DNA of 8,121 nucleotides, from assembly GCA_034120015.1 (NCBI GenBank), contig JAXEIF010000006.1, forward strand, positions 1 to 8,121. The letters run 5' to 3'. The stretch is from CALXOJ01 sp034120015. GTDB taxonomy: Bacteria > Spirochaetota > Spirochaetia > JAFGXN01. Shown here in pieces: positions 1-4,992 of this stretch. Below the pieces are notes generated by a model. The model did no database searches. It had not been told where the DNA came from and worked only from the letters and a program-made list of their open reading frames with translations. A program made the translations under genes and the position numbers. Numbering within the stretch: the first letter of the stretch is position 1; each line of letters begins with the position of its first letter.

Positions 1-219
1 AAACAGCTTGAGGTACTGACAACCGATGCGCCGGAGGGAACGCCGGTTCTTCCCCATGGAACGGCGCAGACAGAGACTCCGAAAGAAATTAAGATCGACC
101 GTTTCTTTGAGATTCCGATAACGGTCAGAGATTTCTCCGTAGAAGTGGCGGGTGTCTGTCTGACGGCAGGAGACCGGCTGTTGCGGACCGACACAATTCG
201 TAACGGAAATGTCGGCTGA
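1..219 (+). CDS. 3' end of an unrecognised protein gene (partial, 72 residues visible)
   Basis: The reading frame is open from the first base to a TGA at 217-219, so the gene starts outside the window. The visible part begins with a polar, Pro/Thr-rich stretch that looks like a linker (residues 8-28 as seen). A compact, beta-rich-looking end follows (IDRFFEIPITV, then VEVAGVCLTAGDRLLR). I do not recognise the family. The short 'V..GV.LTAGD' pattern resembles small beta-barrel ends found in many proteins and is not diagnostic. The stop lies 5 bases before the FemAB-like gene on the same strand, which suggests co-transcription and perhaps translational coupling. By context it might belong to cell-wall or envelope metabolism, but that is inference only. 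Confidence 0.75.
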   Translation, partial: KQLEVLTTDAPEGTPVLPHGTAQTETPKEIKIDRFFEIPITVRDFSVEVAGVCLTAGDRLLRTDTIRNGNVG

Positions 220-224
220 CGGTT

Positions 225-1244
225 ATGGACAGACCTGTTTTAACGGAATACGATTCGTTTCTTCAGACCCCTTTTTGGGCAGAGGTGAAGAGAGCGGAAG
301 GATGGCGACCGTATTTCTTTGAAGAAGAAGGGGAGCGGATTCTGCTGCTTGTACGGACTCTGTACCGCGGTGCGGCTGTCGGTTATGTTCCTTACGGTTG
401 GAACCATTCCCCTGTTACGTCCGAAAAGGCGTATCGATTGAGCCGGCAGTGGAAAAAGGAAACAGGCGAACCGCTGTTTCTGGTGAAATGGGATTTCCCT
501 CTTTATACCGTATTTTCGAAAGACGAAGGCGGCATCGATACAGGATTTGATTTCGGTATCGGTAAACCGTTAAAAAAAGCGGCTGCGGATATTCAGCCGC
601 CCGATACGGTTTGGCTTGATTTGAATGCCGATGACGAAACGTTGTTGTCCGGTATGCATAAAAAAACCAAATATAACATCCGCTATGCCGAAAAATCGGG
701 TGTTACGGTTCGTGTTGCTGCGAATGACGAATTACCGGACTGGTACCGTCTTTACCGGATTACGGCCGAACGCGATAAAATCGCGATTCATTCGGAATCG
801 TACTATCGTCGGGTTTTGGAGACGGGAGCTCCTTTCGAAGAAAAAGATAAACGACCCTGTCTGCGTCTTTATCTGGCGGAACACGAAGGAGATCTTCTGG
901 CCGGTATTATTGTTTTGTTTTACAAAGAAAAAGCGATTTACCTGTACGGCGCTTCCTCAAATGAGAAGCGCAATCTGATGCCGGCTTATCTGCTTCAATG
1001 GCAGGCTATTCGCGATGCGCGGGAGGTCGGCTGCGGCAGTTATGACTTTTACGGCATTCCGCCTGCAAACGATCCGCATCATCCGATGTACGGTTTGTAC
1101 CGTTTCAAAACCGGATTCGGCGGTACGCTGATTCACCGCTGCGGTGTTTACGATGCCCCCGTCAAACCGGGACTTTACCGTCTGTTTCGTGTTGTTGAAA
1201 AGGGGCGGCAGTTTTATTATAAACGTCTGCGAAAAAAATTTTAA
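225..1244 (+). CDS. FemAB/FemX-family peptidoglycan aminoacyltransferase
   Basis: Members of this family use aminoacyl-tRNA to add amino acids to the stem peptide of lipid II or UDP-MurNAc-pentapeptide in the cytoplasm, building interpeptide branches. The 339-residue protein has two GNAT-like halves. The first opens with SFLQTPFWAEVKRAEGW (11-27), the usual N-terminal signature. The second starts near KTKYNIRYAEKSGV (147-160) and carries LYGASS (240-245), YLLQWQAI (255-262), YDFYGIP (273-279) and GLYRFKTGFGG (290-300), all family hallmarks. The length fits the compact FemX type; the coiled-coil arm of the roughly 420-residue staphylococcal FemA is absent. The C-terminus is strongly basic. The ATG at 225 has no clear Shine-Dalgarno and sits 5 bases after the upstream stop, consistent with coupling. 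The amino acid it adds cannot be read from sequence. Some relatives act in exopolysaccharide systems instead, but no such genes are visible here. Confidence 0.85.
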   Translation: MDRPVLTEYDSFLQTPFWAEVKRAEGWRPYFFEEEGERILLLVRTLYRGAAVGYVPYGWNHSPVTSEKAYRLSRQWKKETGEPLFLVKWDFPLYTVFSKDEGGIDTGFDFGIGKPLKKAAADIQPPDTVWLDLNADDETLLSGMHKKTKYNIRYAEKSGVTVRVAANDELPDWYRLYRITAERDKIAIHSESYYRRVLETGAPFEEKDKRPCLRLYLAEHEGDLLAGIIVLFYKEKAIYLYGASSNEKRNLMPAYLLQWQAIRDAREVGCGSYDFYGIPPANDPHHPMYGLYRFKTGFGGTLIHRCGVYDAPVKPGLYRLFRVVEKGRQFYYKRLRKKF

Positions 1245-1570
1245 TCGTTTCCGAAATGCCAAAGCCGGTCTGTAAAGGCTGCTTCGAATCGGTTCATTTC
1301 CTGTTTAAGAATAGTTTCGACTTCGTCCCGGAATTCCCGTTTGTTAAATGGTTTTTTATCTTCGTCATCCATTAGCAGCTGATATGGTTTAAGGTGCAGT
1401 GCGACGGCAATTTTATCCAGTGATTCCATTGACGGCGTCACTTTGCAAATTTCGATACCGGCAATCATACCCGGCGATAAATCGGTTTTTTCGGCAAGAG
1501 ACGATTGTGAAATTTTGAGTTCTTTTCTTCTTGCTTTGATATTATAGCTGATAATTTCGGAAATTCTCAT
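1241..1570 (-). CDS. Small XRE-family helix-turn-helix regulator
   Basis: This 109-residue protein has a Cro/C1-type HTH domain over about residues 5-66. The pattern ARRKELKISQSSLAEKTDLS (13-32) gives the scaffold and first helix of the HTH. PGMIAGIE (33-40) is the recognition helix, and TPSMESLDKIAVAL (45-58) is the usual fourth-helix pattern. The acidic, polar tail (68-109), with KREFRDEVETILKQEMNRFE, is probably helical and may mediate dimerisation. It probably acts as a cytoplasmic DNA-binding repressor or activator; its target is unknown. It lies 53 bases downstream of the murD-like gene on the same strand, so it could be the last gene of that cluster or have its own promoter. No Shine-Dalgarno is visible before the ATG at 1570. 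Its stop overlaps the stop of the convergent FemAB-like gene. Confidence 0.85.
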   Translation of the reverse strand: MRISEIISYNIKARRKELKISQSSLAEKTDLSPGMIAGIEICKVTPSMESLDKIAVALHLKPYQLLMDDEDKKPFNKREFRDEVETILKQEMNRFEAAFTDRLWHFGND

Positions 1571-1623
1571 ACATCTATTCTAATCAAAACAGAAAAAAAT
1601 GAAACAAACTTAAACAGAGCTTA

Positions 1624-2940
1624 TTACTCATTCAGCATGAGGATTTCGGTGTTAAACTGCCGGCCGCGATCGAATTCGTTCAAAAAAAGTTCGAAAGAAG
1701 ATCCTCCCGGAGAAAGAAGCAGAACGGACGGTTCTTCGGCTCGGGAAGCAGCCTGCCACGCATCGGAAAAAGCCTCTTTCATGGAATGAAACGGACCGCT
1801 ACAGACGCGGTTTTTCAGCCCGGTTGTTTCCAATGCTTTGAGGGTAGCGCTTCCGTAGAGCAGAGAGATGTGTCTGACATTGTCGGGAATTTCACCGAAC
1901 GGATCGAGAATCAGATTTTTATCCGTTCCGCCGGTAATCAGGTAAACGGGGCAGGAAAAGCTGCGGCAGGCAGCCAGCATGGCATCCGGCATGGTGGCCG
2001 CCGAATCGTTGTAAAAAGTGACATTCCCGACAGTTCCCCGGTTTTCGAGGCGGAATGGGACTCCGGTAAAACCGGCTGCGGCCTGTCTGACCGCTTCGGA
2101 ATCACAGCCGTACCAGATTGCGATTTGGGCGGCCGTGCGAATATTGATTCGGGAATGATTTCCGGGAACCTTCAGCGTTTCGGGAAGAATCGCATCTTCG
2201 ATTTCTCCCGAAAAAAAGATCTGCGCATGTGCCTCGGCAGCAAAGCGGCGTCCGTAGTCATCGGACGGAACAATCAGTTTATCGTCACCCGACTGATTTC
2301 GGTAAATAAATGCTTTATCGGCGATGTAATCCTCGAAGCAGGCATAAGCGTTCTGATGATCATGAAGAATATTGGTAATGACTGCGGTTTGCGGTTTTAA
2401 AAGAATCGAATTCGTTCTTTTTTCGATTTCACGGATATCGGCCAGCTGCCAGGAAGAGAGTTCCAAAATGACCGGAGACTGCGGGTCGGCAATTGCCTCA
2501 TTGATAAAGGTCAGGGGAGAGACCGTAATATTACCTCCGAGATGAGGATTTTTTCCGCATTCCTTCAGAATATGATGTAAAGCCGAGACAGTCGTCGATT
2601 TTCCCTTGCTGCCGGTGACGGCTGTAACGGGATTTTTTGTCTGTCTTAAAAAAACAGTGATATCCGTTTCAATGTTTTTTGCGGCTTTAAGATAAGGAGA
2701 ATCCCATTTAACGGCAGGATTTTTAATAACGCAGTCGGCATCCCTGAAATCTTCAATCCGGTGTTCCTTCAGAATGTAACGAATCGGATATTCTTTCAAC
2801 CGTTCCATTGCCGGAGCCAAAATTGTTTCGTCGCGTAAATCGGTTACAGTGACATCGTCGCCGCGTTTGGCGAAATAGAGAGCGGAAGCCAGACCGCCGC
2901 CGTTGAGGCCGAGCCCCATAATGGTGATTTTCATGGACAT
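1624..2940 (-). CDS. murD: MurD-type UDP-N-acetylmuramoyl-L-alanine--glutamate ligase (divergent)
   Basis: MurD adds D-glutamate to UDP-MurNAc-L-alanine in the cytoplasm using ATP. The 438-residue protein has the three Mur-ligase domains. A Rossmann-like N-terminal part carries GLGLNGGGLAS (9-19). The ATPase domain has the P-loop GSKGKST (110-116), ELSSWQL (160-166), a DH pair at 194-195 and a candidate carbamylated lysine at 209 (DYIADKAFIY). The C-terminal domain has FRLE (296-299), NDSAAT (311-316), ITGGTDKN (335-342) and LLLSPGGSSFE (407-417). The last motif, ending in a phenylalanine followed by F.ERG-like FDRGRQF, is typical of MurD. Several signatures differ from the textbook forms: HN..N is HS..N, HR.E is FRLE, and DSKATN is DSAATM. 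Start at 2940; a second ATG two codons in is possible. It ends with tandem TAA codons. Substrate specificity is inferred from family membership. Confidence 0.85.
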   Translation of the reverse strand: MSMKITIMGLGLNGGGLASALYFAKRGDDVTVTDLRDETILAPAMERLKEYPIRYILKEHRIEDFRDADCVIKNPAVKWDSPYLKAAKNIETDITVFLRQTKNPVTAVTGSKGKSTTVSALHHILKECGKNPHLGGNITVSPLTFINEAIADPQSPVILELSSWQLADIREIEKRTNSILLKPQTAVITNILHDHQNAYACFEDYIADKAFIYRNQSGDDKLIVPSDDYGRRFAAEAHAQIFFSGEIEDAILPETLKVPGNHSRINIRTAAQIAIWYGCDSEAVRQAAAGFTGVPFRLENRGTVGNVTFYNDSAATMPDAMLAACRSFSCPVYLITGGTDKNLILDPFGEIPDNVRHISLLYGSATLKALETTGLKNRVCSGPFHSMKEAFSDAWQAASRAEEPSVLLLSPGGSSFELFLNEFDRGRQFNTEILMLNE

Positions 2941-2987
2941 ATCTTACTTAAATCGGAAAAAAATGTAAAGTATTCCGCAAAATCATG

Positions 2988-3440
2988 TCAGCGAAAGAAG
3001 AGGGTCTCGCTTTTTTCTCCGGGAATGTAACAGACGGTCTGCAGAAAACAGGGAGTCGTTTTAATCCGTCTCCGGCTCAGTTTCATCAGCCGATCATAAA
3101 CGGCGGTTTCGGAAGGGAGCGGCATCGGTCCCAGATCGATTTCGGCTGTCTGCGTTTGTATTTCTCCGTCGGCCGCAGGTTCGCTGCGTGTGAGGGGCGG
3201 CAGCGCGCATTCCGTTTCAAAACGGAGAATCAGGCGTCCGCGGCGGTTGAGAATTTCCGTCAGGCGGAAAAAGGCTCTGAAGGGGGGCGGTGCTGTCGGT
3301 TTCCCGGGCAGATCGGCGACGGCAAGCCAAAAAAGCGCCTGCACCGCGGTGAAATCGCCCGATGCGGAAAAAAGAGCGAACGCAATCTGCTGTGTCTCGG
3401 CCTCCCAGTAAGGGGGCATCGGAAGAATCAGCTGGAACAT
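2988..3440 (-). CDS. Uncharacterised 150-residue protein upstream of murD
   Basis: I do not recognise this protein. The frame runs from an ATG at 3440 to a TGA at 2988-2990. A TTG five codons earlier (3455) is a possible alternative start. No good Shine-Dalgarno precedes either. The N-terminal half is hydrophobic and aromatic (QQIAFALFSASGDFTAVQ, ALFWLAVADLPG) and is followed by FFRLTEILNRRGRLILRFET. The C-terminal half is polar, with a basic RLMKLSRRRIK patch. There is no convincing signal peptide or transmembrane helix. Its codon use (GAA, CTG, GCC and CGC favoured) matches the neighbours. The complementary strand also has a long open frame (2985-3446), but that translation is rich in Gly/Arg/Lys and poor in hydrophobic residues, as expected of a shadow. 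The gene is 47 bases upstream of murD on the same strand, so it is probably in its operon. Confidence 0.6.
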   Translation of the reverse strand: MFQLILPMPPYWEAETQQIAFALFSASGDFTAVQALFWLAVADLPGKPTAPPPFRAFFRLTEILNRRGRLILRFETECALPPLTRSEPAADGEIQTQTAEIDLGPMPLPSETAVYDRLMKLSRRRIKTTPCFLQTVCYIPGEKSETLFFR

Positions 3441-3492
3441 AATTAAAAGTAACAAAAATGAGGAAAAAAAGCAATTTATTTATTCGTAACTC

Positions 3493-3521
3493 TTTACAAA
3501 AATCACGATTTCTGGTATTTT
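3493..3521 (+). promoter_or_regulatory. Probable sigma-70-type promoter for rpmB
   Basis: TTTACA at 3493-3498 (5 of 6 to the -35 consensus) is separated by exactly 17 bases from TATTTT at 3516-3521. A TG two bases before the -10 gives an extended -10. The expected start near 3528 would leave an untranslated leader of about 40 bases with the AGGTGG ribosome-binding site at 3555-3560. A second -10-like box, TACAAT (3545-3550), has no matching -35. The surrounding region 3441-3566 separates divergently transcribed genes and should also hold the minus-strand promoter, for which I see no clear match. Confidence 0.55.
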
Positions 3522-3566
3522 AAAAAAAATCATTTACAGTCGAATACAATAATCAGGTGGATAGAT

Positions 3567-3791
3567 ATGGCCAGAAGATGTGAAATTTGCGGAAAAGGAA
3601 CGGTAGCGGGAAATAATGTTCCCCGAAAAGGACAGCCGAAAAAGAAAGGCGGAGCCGGACAGCATATCGGTGTCAAAACAAAGAGAGTATTCAGACCGAA
3701 TCTGATTAAGGTAACGGCCGATATCGGAGGAAAACCGCAGAAAATCAAAGTCTGCATGAAGTGTCTGAAATCCTGCATGAAGACCGAGTAG
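3567..3791 (+). CDS. rpmB: 50S ribosomal protein bL28, zinc-ribbon form
   Basis: bL28 is a small structural protein of the large ribosomal subunit. The 74-residue sequence begins MARRCEICGKGTVAGNNV, the classic bL28 start, and continues with HIGVKTKRVFRPNLIKV (33-49). Cys5/Cys8 and Cys63/Cys66 form two CxxC pairs expected to bind one zinc ion; Cys70 is an extra cysteine. An unusual basic, glycine-rich insertion (about residues 20-32, RKGQPKKKGGAGQ) separates NNV from the KTKR segment. Most bL28 proteins have only a short 'SHS..KTKR' link there. I recall a similar insertion in treponemal bL28, which is the main taxonomic hint in the window. AGGTGG at 3555-3560 is well placed as the ribosome-binding site. 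The gene is monocistronic, with its own promoter and terminator. Confidence 0.95.
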   Translation: MARRCEICGKGTVAGNNVPRKGQPKKKGGAGQHIGVKTKRVFRPNLIKVTADIGGKPQKIKVCMKCLKSCMKTE

Positions 3792-3802
3792 TCGGACGGA
3801 AA

Positions 3803-3832
3803 AGGGTCGCTTTCTGTCAGCGATCCTTTTTT
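3803..3832 (+). terminator. Intrinsic terminator of rpmB
   Basis: A 9-bp stem (AGGGTCGCT at 3803-3811 with AGCGATCCT at 3819-3827, one G-T pair) closes a 7-base loop and runs into six T's (3827-3832). A-rich bases just upstream could extend the stem. It starts 11 bases after the rpmB stop codon and separates rpmB from the thiamine operon. Confidence 0.9.
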
Positions 3833-3840
3833 ATTTAACA

Positions 3841-3846
3841 TAAAAT
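3841..3846 (+). promoter_or_regulatory. Candidate -10 box of the thiamine operon promoter
   Basis: TAAAAT matches the -10 consensus at 5 of 6 positions. It lies in the 34-base gap between the rpmB terminator and the riboswitch, so transcription would begin about 10-15 bases before the aptamer. There is no convincing -35 box 16-18 bases upstream, because that position falls in the terminator stem. An activator, or readthrough from rpmB, is therefore possible. Confidence 0.3.
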
Positions 3847-3866
3847 CCGGTTTTGACCGGAAGAAT

Positions 3867-3954
3867 CGGACTGGGGGTGCCGCATGGCGGCTGAGAGGCT
3901 GACGCCAACTCTTTGAACCTGAATCGGGTAATGCCGGCGAAGGGAAAGTAACCG
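3867..3954 (+). ncRNA. TPP riboswitch aptamer (THI box)
   Basis: The conserved THI-box order is present: GGGGGTGC (3873-3880), CTGAGA (3891-3896), CTTTGAACCTGA (3911-3922), GGGTAATGCCGGCG (3926-3939) and AGGGAAAGT (3941-3949). Helices that can be drawn are as follows. P1 is ACT 3870-3872 with AGT 3947-3949, extendable as CGG/CCG past an AA bulge. P2 is GGGGT 3874-3878 with ACTCT 3908-3912. P3 is GCCGC 3879-3883 with GCGGC 3887-3891. A small P3a is GGC 3897-3899 with GCC 3904-3906. P4 is CCT 3918-3920 with AGG 3941-3943, and P5 is CGG/CCG around GTAATG. It binds thiamine pyrophosphate and should switch the downstream thiamine genes off when TPP is plentiful. Confidence 0.96.
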
Positions 3955-3958
3955 CAAA

Positions 3959-3987
3959 GCGCACCTGTATCCGGGTGCGTTTTTTTT
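3959..3987 (+). terminator. Riboswitch expression-platform terminator
   Basis: GCGCACC at 3959-3965 pairs with GGTGCGT at 3974-3980 (six Watson-Crick pairs plus a terminal G-T) and is followed by eight T's (3980-3987). It begins only a few bases after the aptamer and ends before the thiS ribosome-binding site, GGAGGG (3990-3995). This indicates control by premature termination. The left arm can also pair with GGTGC of the aptamer (3876-3880), giving a possible antiterminator. Confidence 0.88.
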
Positions 3988-4004
3988 ACGGAGGGAAAAT
4001 CAAT

Positions 4005-4205
4005 ATGACAATTTTGGTGAATGACGAACCGTTTGATTTGGAACGGGAAATGACCGTTGCCGAGTTTATTGCCGAAGAGCTGGAGGCGGAGGGTGAATTC
4101 GTGATTCTGGTCAACGATACCGTCGTTCCGGTCGAAAAAAGAGCTTCCGTTATTTTAAAGGAAGGTGACAGCGTTGAAGCGGTTCGTTTTGTTTCGGGAG
4201 GCTGA
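4005..4205 (+). CDS. thiS: Sulfur carrier protein ThiS
   Basis: ThiS is the ubiquitin-like protein that delivers sulfur for the thiazole of thiamine. ThiF adenylates its C-terminal glycine, which is then converted to a thiocarboxylate that ThiG uses. The 66-residue product has the beta-grasp pattern, starting MTILVNDEPFDL, with TVAEFIAEEL as the main helix (about 17-26) and VILVNDTVVPVE (33-44). It ends in the required Gly-Gly (RFVSGG). The ATG at 4005 is chosen because GGAGGG (3990-3995) sits 9 bases upstream. An in-frame GTG at 3975 lies inside the terminator hairpin and adds ten residues foreign to the family. It is the first gene of the thiamine operon. Confidence 0.96.
   Translation: MTILVNDEPFDLEREMTVAEFIAEELEAEGEFVILVNDTVVPVEKRASVILKEGDSVEAVRFVSGG
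4196..4201 (+). promoter_or_regulatory. thiG ribosome-binding site embedded in the ThiS Gly-Gly codons
   Basis: GGGAGG lies 7 bases before the thiG ATG at 4209 and is a near-perfect Shine-Dalgarno. Its bases are also the last base of the TCG codon, all of GGA and the first two bases of GGC, the codons for the essential C-terminal diglycine of ThiS. Confidence 0.8.
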
Positions 4206-4208
4206 AAA

Positions 4209-4991
4209 ATGGATCGTGATGAACTGATTTTGGGCGGAAAAGTTTTTACAAACCGGCTGTTTACGGGAACGGGAAAATTCGCCCGCAATGAAGATATTAT
4301 ACCGATGCTTGAAGCCAGCGGATCGCAGATGATTACGGTTGCGTTGCGTCGGGTCGATTTCAAATTTCCTCAGGAAAATATTCTTAATTTTATTCCGAAG
4401 AGTGTGACGCTGCTGCCAAATACGTCGGGGGCCCGGAACTGCGAAGAGGCGGTGAAAATTGCCCGCATCGCACGCGAGGCCGGTTGCGGGAATTTTATTA
4501 AAATCGAGATTATCAACGATTCCCGCTATCTGATGCCGGATAATGCGGAAACAACAAAGGCAACCGAAATTCTGGCCAAAGAAGGCTTTGTTGTTTTACC
4601 GTACATGATGCCCGATTTTGTGGCGGCCAGACGGCTGGAGGATGCGGGCGCGGCGGCAGTTATGCCTCTCGGTTCTCCGATCGGCAGCAACCGCGGAATT
4701 TTGAGCCGGCCGTTTATCGAAATGATTATGGAAAACACCACGTTGCCGGTGATTGTCGATGCCGGTATCGGCCGTCCCTCGCAGGCTGCCGAGGCCATGG
4801 AAATGGGAGCGGCGGCCTGTCTGGTTAATACCGCCATTTCCGCGGCCGACGACCCTGTCGGTATGGGTGAAGCCTTTTCGCTGGCAGTGAAGGCCGGACG
4901 TATGGCTTATTTGTCACATCTGGCAGAGGAATCCCGTTATGCGGTTGCTTCCAGCCCGCTGACCGGTTTTCTGCGAAAGAAAGAGGACTGA
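4209..4991 (+). CDS. thiG: Thiazole synthase ThiG
   Basis: ThiG condenses 1-deoxy-D-xylulose 5-phosphate, dehydroglycine and the sulfur of ThiS-thiocarboxylate into the thiazole phosphate of thiamine. The 260-residue product matches the family over its whole length as a (beta/alpha)8 barrel. RLFTGTGKF is at 16-24, LLPNTSGARNCEEAV at 68-82, and FIKIEII at 96-102 with Lys98 as the Schiff-base lysine. MPLGSPIGSNRGI is at about 152-164, with the phosphate-binding end at VIVDAGIGRPSQA and CLVNTAIS. The usual 'G..WVKLEV' segment is here GNFIKIEI. The start is 3 bases after the thiS stop and has a strong ribosome-binding site. Translation is probably coupled with thiS, which suits two proteins that form a complex. 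Confidence 0.97.
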   Translation: MDRDELILGGKVFTNRLFTGTGKFARNEDIIPMLEASGSQMITVALRRVDFKFPQENILNFIPKSVTLLPNTSGARNCEEAVKIARIAREAGCGNFIKIEIINDSRYLMPDNAETTKATEILAKEGFVVLPYMMPDFVAARRLEDAGAAAVMPLGSPIGSNRGILSRPFIEMIMENTTLPVIVDAGIGRPSQAAEAMEMGAAACLVNTAISAADDPVGMGEAFSLAVKAGRMAYLSHLAEESRYAVASSPLTGFLRKKED

Positions 4992-4992
4992 A

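Noticed and set aside
1..219. C-terminal tRNA-binding domain of methionyl-tRNA synthetase
   Set aside because: Only 'I.ID.F' is similar; the rest of the OB-fold signature is missing and the protein ends too early.
1226..1250. A bidirectional terminator between the convergent femAB-like and HTH genes
   Set aside because: The AAAATTTT stretch is palindromic but has no loop or GC stem, so it cannot form a standard terminator hairpin.
1786..2400. A 204-codon plus-strand frame inside the murD region
   Set aside because: It is antisense to the MurD ATPase and C-terminal domains and has no recognisable domain.
2985..3446. A plus-strand frame of 153 codons opposite the uncharacterised gene
   Set aside because: The translation is poor in hydrophobic residues and rich in Gly/Arg/Lys, while the minus frame is more protein-like and collinear with murD. 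Kept as a doubt in the findings.
3853..3858. TTGACC as a -35 box for the thiamine operon
   Set aside because: The -10 position 17 bases downstream falls in GC-rich riboswitch P2/P3 with no AT-rich box, and transcription would start inside the aptamer.
3975..4004. An upstream GTG start for thiS
   Set aside because: It lies inside the terminator hairpin and before the ribosome-binding site; the ATG at 4005 gives the family-typical N-terminus.
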